A stretch of DNA of 64,000 nucleotides. Source: Euzebyales bacterium (GTDB lineage Bacteria > Actinomycetota > Nitriliruptoria > Euzebyales > JAHELV01). The notes beneath the pieces were generated by a model. It was not told the origin of the DNA and ran no database searches. It was given only the letters and a program-made list of their open reading frames with translations. A program made the translations under genes and the position numbers. The stretch spans positions 29,390-93,389 of the forward strand of contig DATHVN010000106.1 in assembly GCA_035461305.1 (NCBI GenBank), given 5' to 3'. Of this stretch, positions 25,906-35,646 are shown piece by piece. Each line of letters opens with the position of its first letter. Position 1 is the stretch's first letter.

Positions 25906-27114
25906 TCAGCGCTTGAGGAAGCTGGGGATGTCGAGGTCGTCGTCGGCGTCGATCACGATCGGCGGCCGCGACCGCGGACGGCCCTGGGCATCGCCGCCGA
26001 TCGTGCCGCGGGCGACGCCGTTGGTCGCCGGCGAGGGCTCGGCGTCGCGCTCCGACACCGGCTGCGATGCGGACCGCTCGGGCGTCGACCCGACCTGGGC
26101 TGCCCGGTGTTCGTTGCGGTTCGACGCCGAGGCGGGGACCGGGCGGACGAGCTCGTGACGGCGCGCGTTCTCCCCCGCGAAGCCGGCGGCGATCACCGTG
26201 ACCTTCACCTCGTCGCCGAGCGCGTCGTCGATGACGGTGCCGAAGATGATGTTCGCGTCGTCGTCGGCCGCGTCAGCGATGATCTCCGCCGCCTCGTTGA
26301 CCTCGTGCAGCCCGAGGTCGCTGCCGCCGGCGATCGTCAGCAGCACACCGTGCGCGCCCTCGATCGACGCCTCGAGCAGCGGCGAGCTGACCGCCATCTT
26401 GGCGGCCTCCGACGATCGGTGGTCACCGCGCGCATGGCCGATGCCCATCAGCGCGCTGCCGGCATCCTGCATGATCGCCTTGACGTCGGCGAAGTCGGTG
26501 TTGATCAGCCCCGGTGTTGTGATCAGGTCGGTGATGCCCGCGACGCCCTGCAGCAGCACATCGTCTGCAAGCCGGAACGCCTGGAGCATGGTGGTCTGCG
26601 CGTCGGAGATCTCGAGCAGACGGTCGTTTGGGATCACGATCAGCGTGTCGACGGCCTCGCGCAGGTTGTCGATCCCCTGCTCGGCCTGGAGGCTGCGCCG
26701 CCGCCCCTCGAACGCGAACGGCCGGGTCACCACGCCGATCGTCAGCGCGCCGACGCCCTTGGCGACGTCCGCCACGATCGGTGCGCCGCCGGTGCCGGTG
26801 CCACCTCCCTCTCCGGCGGTGACGAAGACCATGTCGGCGCCCTTGAGCACCTCCTCAAGGTCGTCACGGTGCTCCTCGGCCGCCTTGCGGCCGATATCGG
26901 GGTCGCTGCCCGCTCCCAGCCCGCGGGTCAGCTCCCGGCCGACGTCGAGTTTGACGTCGGCATCGGACATCAGCAGTGCCTGGGCATCGGTGTTGATCGC
27001 GATGAACTCGACGCCCTTGAGTCCCGCCTCGATCATGCGGTTGACCGCGTTGACGCCGCCGCCGCCGATGCCGACGACCTTGATCACCGCGAGGTAGTTC
27101 TGAGGTGCCGCCAC
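25906..27114 (-). CDS. ftsZ: Cell division protein FtsZ
   Basis: Tubulin-like GTPase that polymerises into the Z-ring. The 402-residue protein has [31 protein letters not shown], the GTP-binding tubulin signature [13 protein letters not shown] and the T7 loop [16 protein letters not shown] disordered linker (about residues 320-385) separates the core from the C-terminal peptide [12 protein letters not shown], the docking site for SepF and other partners. The GTG start has GGAAGGAG upstream. A 145-bp gap before it carries a candidate promoter. Confidence 0.97.
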   Translation of the reverse strand: MAAPQNYLAVIKVVGIGGGGVNAVNRMIEAGLKGVEFIAINTDAQALLMSDADVKLDVGRELTRGLGAGSDPDIGRKAAEEHRDDLEEVLKGADMVFVTAGEGGGTGTGGAPIVADVAKGVGALTIGVVTRPFAFEGRRRSLQAEQGIDNLREAVDTLIVIPNDRLLEISDAQTTMLQAFRLADDVLLQGVAGITDLITTPGLINTDFADVKAIMQDAGSALMGIGHARGDHRSSEAAKMAVSSPLLEASIEGAHGVLLTIAGGSDLGLHEVNEAAEIIADAADDDANIIFGTVIDDALGDEVKVTVIAAGFAGENARRHELVRPVPASASNRNEHRAAQVGSTPERSASQPVSERDAEPSPATNGVARGTIGGDAQGRPRSRPPIVIDADDDLDIPSFLKR

Positions 27115-27162
27115 GGCAGCTCCTTCCGGTCCTGTCAGGTGCGCGGGTCCGTCCTTAGAACG

Positions 27163-27196
27163 CTCACCCTGAGGTAAAGGGTTAGTGTTATGTCAA
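27163..27196 (-). promoter_or_regulatory. Candidate ftsZ promoter with inverted repeat
   Basis: On the minus strand a consensus -35 box TTGACA (27196-27191) is followed by an AT-richer stretch unusual for this genome. It then runs into an imperfect inverted repeat, plus-strand arms CTCACCCT (27163-27170) and AGGGTTAG (27178-27185). No good -10 match is seen at 17 bases. It lies 49-82 bases upstream of the ftsZ start, the only sizeable gap in the lower dcw cluster. Confidence 0.45.
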
Positions 27197-27259
27197 CCTA
27201 TCGATTGGCCGAGACCATACGTAAGCACCTCCCTGGTTGCAAGGAACCTCGACCGCGAA

Positions 27260-28066
27260 TCACGTCGAGGGAACTACGACGGGGTTGGCGGGTGCCCGGA
27301 CGTCCAGGGATCCGCCGCCCTCGACCGCTTCGGGCAGCAGGACGCGGATCACCTCGACCTTCAGCGCGAGGTCCCGCGCTGTGCCGAACCGCACCCCGAC
27401 CGTGATCGGCTCACCGTCGTCCGGGTCACGTGGAGGTACGCGCAGCTGCAGGACCAGCCTGTGGTCGTCGGTCACCTCGTACGCGGTGACCTTGCGACGC
27501 AGCCAGCCGGGCAGATGGGTGTGCACCTCGACTGCGTCACGCACGTACGGGTCGTCGATCGGCCGGCCGAGCTCCGGCAGCGCCGTGTCGTCCAGCACGA
27601 TCACCGGCGCGTCCTTCACGCGACCGCCGTCGACCAGCACGGCTTCGTCGTCGACCTTCCACGACGCGCCGTCGGTCTCGACGGTCAGCAGCGGCGTGCG
27701 GGGCGTCACCTCGATCGCGACGGTCGACGGCGGAGACCGCCGGACCACGGCCTCGTTGACCCACGGCAGGTCCTCGACACGCGCGCGGGCCTCGTCGAGC
27801 GGCGCCGTCAGCAGGTGCTGCCCGGACTCGAGCGCCGCCGTGCGCTCGACGGTCCGCGCCCGTCGGCCGGAGACGCCCTCGACGCGGATGCCACTGATGT
27901 CGAACAACGGCGACCGCAGAACGACCGCGACGCCGGCGATCAGCACGAGCAGCACGAACAGGCTGAGCGTGCGCCGCTGGCGACGGCGCACGGCGTCGGC
28001 ACGCACCCGCGCGCGGCGGGCGCGGATGCGGGCATCCATGTGGCCGGACTTGGCGGTCGCGGTCAT
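27260..28066 (-). CDS. ftsQ: Cell division protein FtsQ (DivIB)
   Basis: Bitopic divisome protein linking early and late proteins. The 268-residue protein has a basic cytoplasmic N-terminus (about 32 residues), one membrane helix (LFVLLVLIAGVAVVL), the POTRA domain beginning SPLFDISGIRVEGV, and the FtsQ beta domain (LPWVNEAVVRRSPPSTVAIEV). The ATG overlaps the murB stop as ATGA. Confidence 0.93.
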   Translation of the reverse strand: MTATAKSGHMDARIRARRARVRADAVRRRQRRTLSLFVLLVLIAGVAVVLRSPLFDISGIRVEGVSGRRARTVERTAALESGQHLLTAPLDEARARVEDLPWVNEAVVRRSPPSTVAIEVTPRTPLLTVETDGASWKVDDEAVLVDGGRVKDAPVIVLDDTALPELGRPIDDPYVRDAVEVHTHLPGWLRRKVTAYEVTDDHRLVLQLRVPPRDPDDGEPITVGVRFGTARDLALKVEVIRVLLPEAVEGGGSLDVRAPANPVVVPST

Positions 28067-29034
28067 GTCGTCACCTCCGCGGGCGGACCGGGTGGCGCAC
28101 CACGGCCTGGACCATCATCGAACCCTGCGAGCACGACCTCGGTGCGCAGCTGGACACCTGCAGTCTCGTGCACGCGCCGCTGTGCGCGGAGGATCAGGGC
28201 GCGGACGTCGGCCGCGGAGGCCTGCGGGGCGACGGTGATGAAGTTGGCGTGACGGGTGCTGATGCGCGCGCCGCCCACCCGCTCGCCCTTCAGGCCGGCG
28301 GCCTCGATCAGCCGGCCGGCGGAGTCACCCGGTGGGTTGCGGAACACGCTGCCGCAGCTCGGTTCGTTGATCGGCTGGTGATCCCGCCGCCACTGGCGCA
28401 TCTCGGACATCTGTGCGGCGATCTCGTCCGCGTCGGCCGGCACGAGCCTCAGCTCGACGCGGGTCACGATCGCATCGACGGGCAGCTCGCTGTGCCGGTA
28501 GGAGAAGCCGAGGCGTGCGGCGTCCCAGCGTTCGGGTACGCCGTGGGCACTCATGCGTGCGACGTCGGCCCACACGAGCACGTCGCGCATCTCACCGCCG
28601 TGCGCGCCGGCGTTCATGCGCACCGCGCCGCCGACGGTCCCGGGGATCGCCACGCCGAAGGCCAGTCCCGCCAGCCCGTGGCGCGCGACGGTGCGCGACA
28701 GCGCGGGCATCGGCTCGGCCGCACCCGCGTGAACGACGGCGCCGGCGACGTCGACCCCGCGGAACCCCCGCCCGAGGACGATCGCGATGCCCGGCCAACC
28801 ATCGTCGGCGATCAGCAGGTTGCTGCCCCGGCCGATGACAAGCCATGGACTGCCGGACCGGCGCGCGACCCCGGCGACCGCGGTCAGGTCGTCGGGCGAT
28901 TCCGCCCTGACGAGCACGGCGGCAGGGCCGCCGACCCGCATCGTCGTGTGGCCCGAAAGATCGGCATCGGCGAGCACACGCGCGGGATCGATCACCGCAC
29001 GCAGCGCTGCGACGCGATCGTCACCCACGCACAC
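28063..29034 (-). CDS. murB: UDP-N-acetylenolpyruvoylglucosamine reductase MurB
   Basis: FAD enzyme that reduces UDP-GlcNAc-enolpyruvate to UDP-MurNAc. The 323-residue protein has the FAD-binding GRGSNLLIADDG, GLAGLAFGVAIPGTVGGAVRMNAGA (read in pieces), the catalytic Ser in EPSCGSVFRNP, and STRHANFI at the C-terminal catalytic loop. GTG at 29034 overlaps murC by 14 bases; GTG 29028 is an alternative. murB inside dcw between murC and ftsQ follows one common Gram-positive order. Confidence 0.94.
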   Translation of the reverse strand: MCVGDDRVAALRAVIDPARVLADADLSGHTTMRVGGPAAVLVRAESPDDLTAVAGVARRSGSPWLVIGRGSNLLIADDGWPGIAIVLGRGFRGVDVAGAVVHAGAAEPMPALSRTVARHGLAGLAFGVAIPGTVGGAVRMNAGAHGGEMRDVLVWADVARMSAHGVPERWDAARLGFSYRHSELPVDAIVTRVELRLVPADADEIAAQMSEMRQWRRDHQPINEPSCGSVFRNPPGDSAGRLIEAAGLKGERVGGARISTRHANFITVAPQASAADVRALILRAQRRVHETAGVQLRTEVVLAGFDDGPGRGAPPGPPAEVTT

Positions 29035-30469
29035 CCCGCAGCCGGTCGAGTGCCACGGGACCGACCTCCGTGATGTCACCGGCGCCCAGCGTGAGGACGA
29101 GATCGCCCGACGTGACGAGCTCGAGCAGGCGACCGGGAACGTCGGCAACCGATGGGACGTAGTGGACCTGCGCACCGGCCTCGGCGGCGGCGTCGGCAAC
29201 CAGCGCACCGGTCACACCGGCGACCGGCTGCTCGCCAGCACCGTAGACGTCCGTCACGATCACCACGTCGGCACCCGTGAGCGCGGCACCGAGCTCGGCG
29301 CCCATCGCGGCGGTCCTGCTGAAGCGGTGCGGCTGGAACACCGCCACGACCCGTCCGTCGGGCGCGGTCTGCCGTGCCGCCGCCAGGGTCGCCGTCAACT
29401 CGGCCGGGTGGTGGCCGTAGTCGTCGACGAGCGTCACCCCGCAGGCGGACCCCAGTCGCTCGAAGCGGCGGTTGGCACCGGCGAATATCGCCAGCCCGCG
29501 GCGGATCGCGTCCCAGTCCGCGCCCGCGTGGACACCGGCCAGGGCCGCAGCGGTCGCGTTCGCGACGTTGTGGCGCCCGGGCACGCTGATCTCGAAGCGG
29601 CCCACGTCCTCGCCACGGTGCAGCAGGCCGAACCTGCCACCGGTCGGGTGCAGCACGACGTCGACGATATGCAGGGTCGCGTCGGCGTGCTCGCCGTAGG
29701 TCTCGACCGGCGCGTCGATCCGCGGCAGCACACGACGCACTCCCTCGTCGTCGATGCAGGCGATCGCGACACCGTCGGGTCGCCGCCGGTCGAGGAACGC
29801 CAGGAACGCGCGGTCGACGGCGGCGAGGTCCGCGAACTCGTCGTGGTGGTCGAGGTCGACGTTGGTCACGATCGCAACGTCGGGCGCGTAGTTGAGGAAT
29901 GACGAATCCGACTCGTCGGCCTCCGCGACGAACCACGCACCGGTGCCGTGGTGTGCGCTCGTGCCGGCATCGTGCAGCGTCCCACCGATCGCGAAGGACG
30001 GGTCGACACCCGCGGTCTGCAGGCACACCGCCACCATCGACGTGGTGGTGGTCTTGCCGTGCGTCCCCGCGATCAGCAGCTGCCGGTGGTCGGCCATCAG
30101 CGCGGCGAGCAGTTCGGCGCGGTGCAGCACGGGCAGCCCGAGCTCGTGCGCCCGCGCCAGCTCGGGGTTCGTGTCGGGGATCGCGGTCGACGCGACGACG
30201 AGCTCGGCGCGGTCGACAAAGGCGGGCTCGTGGCCCGTGAAGATCTCGGCGCCCATCGTCCGCAGGGCGGTGACTGCCCGTCCAGCGCGCAGGTCGCTGC
30301 CCGTGACGGGGTGCGACCGCTGGAGCAGGACCCAGGCCAGGGCACTCATCCCCGCGCCGCCGATGCCGATCAGGTGCACCCGCATGCCCGGACGCAGCTT
30401 GACGTCGTCTATCCGTGCCCTACCGCTGTCGCTGTCTGAGGGCTGCCGTGCCCTACCGCGTTCCGTCAT
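29021..30469 (-). CDS. murC: UDP-N-acetylmuramate-L-alanine ligase MurC
   Basis: ATP-dependent ligase that adds L-Ala to UDP-MurNAc. The 482-residue protein has the Rossmann start VHLIGIGGAGMSALA, the P-loop IAGTHGKTTTTSM, NVDLDHHDEF, RFERLGSACGVTLVDDYGHH in segments, and FQPHRFSRT. The ATG overlaps the ftsW stop as ATGA, leaving no room for murG, which usually lies between these two genes. Confidence 0.96.
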   Translation of the reverse strand: MTERGRARQPSDSDSGRARIDDVKLRPGMRVHLIGIGGAGMSALAWVLLQRSHPVTGSDLRAGRAVTALRTMGAEIFTGHEPAFVDRAELVVASTAIPDTNPELARAHELGLPVLHRAELLAALMADHRQLLIAGTHGKTTTTSMVAVCLQTAGVDPSFAIGGTLHDAGTSAHHGTGAWFVAEADESDSSFLNYAPDVAIVTNVDLDHHDEFADLAAVDRAFLAFLDRRRPDGVAIACIDDEGVRRVLPRIDAPVETYGEHADATLHIVDVVLHPTGGRFGLLHRGEDVGRFEISVPGRHNVANATAAALAGVHAGADWDAIRRGLAIFAGANRRFERLGSACGVTLVDDYGHHPAELTATLAAARQTAPDGRVVAVFQPHRFSRTAAMGAELGAALTGADVVIVTDVYGAGEQPVAGVTGALVADAAAEAGAQVHYVPSVADVPGRLLELVTSGDLVLTLGAGDITEVGPVALDRLRGVRG

Positions 30470-31671
30470 CTCCGCCTCGCTTTCGAGCCCGCTGGTCGCG
30501 TATGGCGCGCGATCGACAGCAGCAGGCCTGCACTGATCATCGTGATCACCAACGACGTCCCGCCGAAGCTGACGAACGGTAACGTCACGCCGGTCACGGG
30601 CAGCAGCCCGACGACGCTGCCCATGTTGATCGACGCCTGCAACAGGATGCCCACGACGAGCCCGACCGCCAGCAGCCGTCCGAACGAGTCGGGCGCCAGC
30701 ATCGCGATCCGCACACCGACGACGGCGATCACGACGTACAGGGTCAGCACCAGCAGGACCCCGAGCAGGCCGAGTTCCTCGCCGATGATCGCGAAGATGA
30801 AGTCCGTGTGGGCGTTCGGCAGGTACAGCCACTTGCCGCGGCCCTCCCCGAGGCCCGTCCCGAGCCAGCCGCCGCTGCCGAGCGCGTAGTACCCCTGCAG
30901 GGTCTGGTAGCCGAACAACGCCGGCGACGAGTTCGGGTCGAGCCAGGCACTGAACCTGCCCATGCGAAACCCCGCCGAGGCGATCCCGAGGCCCACCAGC
31001 GCCACCCCGCCGATGCCGCTGGCCAGAAGCCACCGCGTCGGCAGTCCCGCCACGTAGAGCATCACGATGCCGATGGCGACCAGCAGCGCGGCCGTCTCGA
31101 GGTCGGGCTCGGCCATGATGAGGACCGCGACGACCGCCAGCATCGGCACCGTGGGCACCAGCAGGGCGTGCAGATCACCGGACCTGATGCGCCCCCAGCC
31201 CCGCGCGAGCACGTCGGCGGTGAACAGCGGCACAGTCAGCTTGAGCAGCTCCGCCGGCTGGAACACCAGCGGATCGACGCCCAGCCAGCGCCGCGCACCA
31301 GACCGCTCGATCCCGACCGGCGTGACCACGAGGATCGCCAGCACGAGCGAGACGATCACGAGGACGCGGATCCAGGGTCGCCAGCTGCGGTAGTCGCGCA
31401 GCGCCACGCCGATCGTGGCAGGGATGCCCACCAGGCACCACAGCAGCTGACGCCGGAAGATGCTGAACGCGTCGCCGGTCAGCGCCGACTGCACGAACGA
31501 CGCGGAGAAGGTCATCAGCAGGCCGAGCAGGACGAGCACGACCACGGTGGCGGCCAGCACACCGAACAGCACCGTGGTCTCCCCGGAGGGCGGCGGCGCG
31601 ACCAGTGCCCGCACCCACCGGATGAAGCCCGGTGACCGTGACGTGCGTCGGGCCCGGCTCGCCTGCGTCAT
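30466..31671 (-). CDS. ftsW: Septal peptidoglycan glycosyltransferase FtsW (SEDS)
   Basis: SEDS-family lipid II polymerase working with FtsI. The 401-residue polytopic protein has about ten helices. It shows QPAELLKLTVPLF, the extracellular loop residues IMAEPDLETAALL, GLGEGRGKWLYLPNAHTDFIFAIIGEE (read in parts) and TGVTLPFVSFGGTSL. The short basic N-terminus is cytoplasmic. ATGA overlaps join it to murD upstream and murC downstream. Confidence 0.96.
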   Translation of the reverse strand: MTQASRARRTSRSPGFIRWVRALVAPPPSGETTVLFGVLAATVVVLVLLGLLMTFSASFVQSALTGDAFSIFRRQLLWCLVGIPATIGVALRDYRSWRPWIRVLVIVSLVLAILVVTPVGIERSGARRWLGVDPLVFQPAELLKLTVPLFTADVLARGWGRIRSGDLHALLVPTVPMLAVVAVLIMAEPDLETAALLVAIGIVMLYVAGLPTRWLLASGIGGVALVGLGIASAGFRMGRFSAWLDPNSSPALFGYQTLQGYYALGSGGWLGTGLGEGRGKWLYLPNAHTDFIFAIIGEELGLLGVLLVLTLYVVIAVVGVRIAMLAPDSFGRLLAVGLVVGILLQASINMGSVVGLLPVTGVTLPFVSFGGTSLVITMISAGLLLSIARHTRPAGSKARRR

Positions 31672-33065
31672 GCGCCCCTCCGTGAGGTGGGCGACAGCGC
31701 TACGCTGTCGGCGACGAGCTCCCGGAAGCGGTCGCCCCGAGCGGCGTAGTTGACGAACTGGTCCATCGACGCGCAGGCCGGCGCCAGCAGCACCACGTCG
31801 CCCTGACGCGCGCGTTCACGCGCGATGGCGACCGCGGCGTCGAGCGTGCCGACCTCGAGGGTCGCGACCGCCTGGCCTCGGGCGAGCTCGGCGATCGCAG
31901 GACCCGCCTGCCCGATCGTGAGGACCAGCCGGACCCGAGTCCCGAGGTCGGCGGCGAGCGGCGCAAACGACACGCCCTTGGCCAGCCCTCCGGCGATCCA
32001 GATGACCGAATCGAACGAGCGCAGGGCGGCGGCCGCGGCGTGTGGGTTGGTCGCCTTCGAGTCGTTGACCCAGCGCACACCGTCGTGCTCGGCGACCGTC
32101 TCCAGGCGGTGCGCGCCCACCCGGGCGGCGCTCAGCGGATGCGCCAGGCCACCCGGCGGGGCGCCTGCGGCGATCGCCGCGGCCACGACGGCGGTGGCGT
32201 TCGCGACGTTGTGCCGGCCACGGACGCCCAGGGCGTCTAGCGTGAGCACCGGCGTCGGCTGGTCGCCCGTCAGCCGCTCGACGAGCGCGCCGTCGATCAC
32301 GCCGACCGCATCCGGTGGGGGCGCGTCCAGTGTGAACCCCGCGTGCGCCGCCGGCGGCGGGTGCTCGGCGAGCAGCCTGGCCGCACCCCCGTCCTCGAGG
32401 TTCGACACCGCCCAGTCGCTGCCGCGCAGGCCCGCGGCACCGGTCGCGCGCTGACCCCGCCAGATGCGGGCCTTGGCCGCCGCGTAGGCGGCCCGGTCGC
32501 CGTGCCAGTCGAGATGATCGTCGGCCACGTTCAGCACGACGCCCACATCGGCCCGCATCGTGTGCGTGAAGTGCAACTGGAAGCTCGACAGCTCGGCGAC
32601 GACCAGCGGTGGCGGGTCGTCGACCAGGGTCGACAGAGGTTGGCCGATGTTGCCGGCGGCCGGCACGCCCAGGCATCCGGCGAGCAGCTCCGTCGTCGTC
32701 GTCTTGCCGTTGGTCCCCGTCACCGCCAGCACCCGCGTGCGGCCGTCGAGCAGCCGCCAGGCGAGCTCGGGCTCGCTCCAGATCGGCACGCCCGACGCCG
32801 CGGCGGCCACCAGCACCGGCGTCGTCGGTGCGAGCCCGGGGCTGGCCACCACCACGTCGGGTGTCGCGTCGCGCAGCACCGCCGCGGGGTCGGCAACCAG
32901 CGCGACGGCGTCGCCGAGCGCGGCACGGGCGCGTGCCTCCGCCGCGGGCGCGGCGTCGCAGGCCATGACGTCGGCGCCGCCGGCCACCGCGGCGCGTGCT
33001 GCGGCGATCCCGGACACGCCGAGTCCGGCCACCAGGATCCTGATGCCGCCCACCGCGCCACTCAC
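31668..33065 (-). CDS. murD: UDP-N-acetylmuramoylalanine-D-glutamate ligase MurD
   Basis: Adds D-Glu to UDP-MurNAc-L-Ala. The 465-residue protein begins with the Rossmann segment ILVAGLGVSGIAAARA. It contains the P-loop VTGTNGKTTTTELL, LNVADDHLDWHGD, WVNDSKATNPHAAAAAL and the C-terminal LLAPACASMDQFVNYAARGD. The GTG start at 33065 has a GGAGG site upstream. A roughly 100-bp gap precedes it after mraY. Confidence 0.95.
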   Translation of the reverse strand: MSGAVGGIRILVAGLGVSGIAAARAAVAGGADVMACDAAPAAEARARAALGDAVALVADPAAVLRDATPDVVVASPGLAPTTPVLVAAAASGVPIWSEPELAWRLLDGRTRVLAVTGTNGKTTTTELLAGCLGVPAAGNIGQPLSTLVDDPPPLVVAELSSFQLHFTHTMRADVGVVLNVADDHLDWHGDRAAYAAAKARIWRGQRATGAAGLRGSDWAVSNLEDGGAARLLAEHPPPAAHAGFTLDAPPPDAVGVIDGALVERLTGDQPTPVLTLDALGVRGRHNVANATAVVAAAIAAGAPPGGLAHPLSAARVGAHRLETVAEHDGVRWVNDSKATNPHAAAAALRSFDSVIWIAGGLAKGVSFAPLAADLGTRVRLVLTIGQAGPAIAELARGQAVATLEVGTLDAAVAIARERARQGDVVLLAPACASMDQFVNYAARGDRFRELVADSVALSPTSRRGA

Positions 33066-33162
33066 GAGGCCCGCCTCCGACCGTGAGGAGCGGTGGTCGC
33101 GTCCGCGGTGGGTCGGTCGAAGATCCGGGCACACGCCGCGGACGGGACTACCGCTCCGAGCG

Positions 33163-34197
33163 TCATCCGATGCCTCCACCGGCGAGGAAGTCGTTGTAGA
33201 ACAGCCCGAGGCCGAACGCGACCGCAAGCCCGGCGACGATCCAGAACCGCACGATGATCGTTGTCTCCTGCCACCCCACGAGCTCGAAGTGGTGGTGGAG
33301 CGGAGCCATCTTGAACACCCTGCGGTGCAGCATGCGGAAGCTGGCGACCTGCGCGATGACGCTGACCGTCTCGACGACGAACAGCCCGCCGATGATCACC
33401 AGTAGCAGCTCGGTCTCGGTCAGCACTGACATCGCGGCGAGCATCCCGCCGATCGCGAGCGATCCGGTGTCACCCATGAAGATCTTCGCCGGCGGGCCGT
33501 TCCACCACAGGAACCCGAGCGTGGCGCCCAGCGCCGCGGCAGCGGCGATGGCGATGGCGTTGGCGTGGATCGTGACGCCGGCCGGATAGAACTCGGGATG
33601 GCGGAACTGCCAGAAGGCGATCACGACGTACGCACCGAACACCAGCGCGCTGGCCCCCGCCGCCAGGCCGTCCAACCCGTCGGTCAGGTTCACCGCGTTG
33701 GAGAACCCCGAGAAGATCAGGAAGATCGCGATCACGAAGAACGGGCCCAGGTCGATGCCGGTCGCCCCGATGAACGACAGGTAGGTCGACGTGTCGGCGA
33801 CGTACTCCGCGCCGAACGCGAAGATCACCGCGATCAGCGCCTGGCCGATGAACTTGGCCGTCTTGTTGAGCCCGAGGCTGCGGTTGCGGCGCAGCTTGAG
33901 CAGGTCGTCGACGAAGCCGACCATGCCCATGCCGACCAGCACGCCCATCACGAGCAGGCCGCCCGGCGACAGGCGCGGTCCCAGCAGGAACGTCGCGACG
34001 AGGTAGGCGATGACGGCCGCCAGGATGATCGCCGCACCCCCCATGGTCGGCGTGCCGCGCTTGACGAAGTGCGACGTGGGGCCGTCCTCGCGGATCAGCT
34101 GTCCGTAGCCACGGGCGCGGAAGAAGCGGATCACCACGGGCGTGCCGATCAGCGACAGCACCAGCGCGAGGCTCGCGGCGAGCAGAATCGTCCTCAC
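33163..34197 (-). CDS. mraY: Phospho-N-acetylmuramoyl-pentapeptide transferase MraY
   Basis: Membrane enzyme that transfers phospho-MurNAc-pentapeptide to undecaprenyl phosphate to make lipid I. The 344-residue protein has ten hydrophobic helices and the family motifs KRGTPTMGGAAII, VGFVDDLLKLRRNRSLGLN, NLTDGLDGLAAG, KIFMGDTGSLAIGG and MAPLHHHFELVGW. The GTG at 34197 overlaps the murF stop as GTGA; another GTG lies 6 bases upstream. Confidence 0.96.
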   Translation of the reverse strand: MRTILLAASLALVLSLIGTPVVIRFFRARGYGQLIREDGPTSHFVKRGTPTMGGAAIILAAVIAYLVATFLLGPRLSPGGLLVMGVLVGMGMVGFVDDLLKLRRNRSLGLNKTAKFIGQALIAVIFAFGAEYVADTSTYLSFIGATGIDLGPFFVIAIFLIFSGFSNAVNLTDGLDGLAAGASALVFGAYVVIAFWQFRHPEFYPAGVTIHANAIAIAAAAALGATLGFLWWNGPPAKIFMGDTGSLAIGGMLAAMSVLTETELLLVIIGGLFVVETVSVIAQVASFRMLHRRVFKMAPLHHHFELVGWQETTIIVRFWIVAGLAVAFGLGLFYNDFLAGGGIG

Positions 34198-35615
34198 CAG
34201 CACCGCTCCCCCGTCGCCGCGCCGGCGGTGCGCAGTTCGGCGAGCCGCGCCACGACGCGTTCGAGCCCGGCGGACCGGCTGGCCTTGACCAGGACCACGT
34301 CCCCCGCGGCGACACGGTCGGCGAGGAGCCCGGCGGCGGTCTCGACGTCGTCGACGGCCCAACGCTGCCCGCAACGTGCCGGGTCGTTCGCATTGGCGCC
34401 CTCGGCGATGCCGGCGGCGGTGAGGCCGACGGTCACGAGGGCGTCGACCCCGAGGTCGGCCACCACCCGCCCGGTCCGGTGGTGCTCCTCGGCGCTGGTG
34501 GCGCCGATCTCCGCCATCGTCCCGAGCACCGCCCAGCGGCGGCCGGGCGTCGGCACGGCACACAACGTGCGCAGGGCCGCTGCGACCGACGTCGGGTTCG
34601 CGTTGTAGGCGTCGTTGAACACGCGGATGCCGTCGACCGTCTCGAGCTGGAGGCGCCACCGCGACACGGTCGCACCGCCCAGCCCCGCGATCGCCGCCGG
34701 CAGGGGGACGCCCGCGGCGGTCGCGGCGGCCAGGGCCGCCAGCGCGTTGCCAACGTTGTGCACGCCGGCGACGGGCACGGCCACGTCGTGGCGACCGTGG
34801 GGGCTGTCGAGCACGAAGCGCGCTCGGGCGGCCTCGTCGAGCTCGATCCCGGTGGCGCGGAAGTCGGCGTCGGCCGACCGGCCGAACGTCACCACCCGCG
34901 CCGTCGTGCGGTCCGCCATCGCCGCGACGAGGGGGTCGTCGGCGGCGAGCACGGCGACGCCCTCCGGGTCGAGCGCCTCGACCAGCTCGCCCTTGGCGGC
35001 GGCGATGGCCTCGATGCTGCCGAGCAGCTCCAGGTGCACCGCGGCGACCGACGTCACGATGCCGATCGACGGTCGCAGCAATGCGGCGAGCTCGGCGATC
35101 TGGCCGACGCCGCGCATGCCCAGCTCGCTGACCAGGACCTCCGTGTCCCGGGTCACGCGGCAGCAGGTCAGTGGGACCCCGAGCTCGTTGTTGAACGACC
35201 CCTCGTTGGCGACGACCGCGCGGTCACGCAGGGCCGCGGCGATCAGGTCCTTGGTGGTCGTCTTGCCGTTCGATCCGGTCACCGCGATCACCGTCGGATC
35301 GGCTGTCTCGCGCACCCAGGCCCCGAGGGCGAGCAGGGCGTCGCCGGGATGGTCCACGACGACCGCGGCCGCGTCGGGCACGACGTGGTCTACCCGGTCA
35401 GCCGCCACGAGCGCGCCGGCCGCGCCGGCCGCGAGCGCCTGTCCGACGTAGCGGTGGCCGTCGGTGCGCGTGCCGACGAGGGCGACGAACAGGTCACCGG
35501 GTGCAACGGTCCTGCTGTCGATCGTCACGCCGTGCACGACCGCAGCCGCGGCGGACCCGTCGAGCAGGTCACCGCCAACGACGTTGGCCAGCTGCTCCAG
35601 CGTCAGCTCGATCAT
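34194..35615 (-). CDS. murF: UDP-MurNAc-tripeptide D-alanyl-D-alanine ligase MurF
   Basis: Adds the D-Ala-D-Ala dipeptide to complete the UDP-MurNAc pentapeptide. The 473-residue protein begins MIELTLEQLANVVGG. It carries DSRTVAPGDLFVALVG, the P-loop VTGSNGKTTTKDL, NEGSFNNELGVPLT, FNDAYNANPTSVAAAL and the C-terminal DVVLVKASRSAGLERVV. The start was fixed by the family N-terminus. A 31-base gap follows murE. Confidence 0.95.
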   Translation of the reverse strand: MIELTLEQLANVVGGDLLDGSAAAAVVHGVTIDSRTVAPGDLFVALVGTRTDGHRYVGQALAAGAAGALVAADRVDHVVPDAAAVVVDHPGDALLALGAWVRETADPTVIAVTGSNGKTTTKDLIAAALRDRAVVANEGSFNNELGVPLTCCRVTRDTEVLVSELGMRGVGQIAELAALLRPSIGIVTSVAAVHLELLGSIEAIAAAKGELVEALDPEGVAVLAADDPLVAAMADRTTARVVTFGRSADADFRATGIELDEAARARFVLDSPHGRHDVAVPVAGVHNVGNALAALAAATAAGVPLPAAIAGLGGATVSRWRLQLETVDGIRVFNDAYNANPTSVAAALRTLCAVPTPGRRWAVLGTMAEIGATSAEEHHRTGRVVADLGVDALVTVGLTAAGIAEGANANDPARCGQRWAVDDVETAAGLLADRVAAGDVVLVKASRSAGLERVVARLAELRTAGAATGERCW

Positions 35616-35646
35616 GTCCCGCGACCCACCGCTGCGCTGCCCGCGT

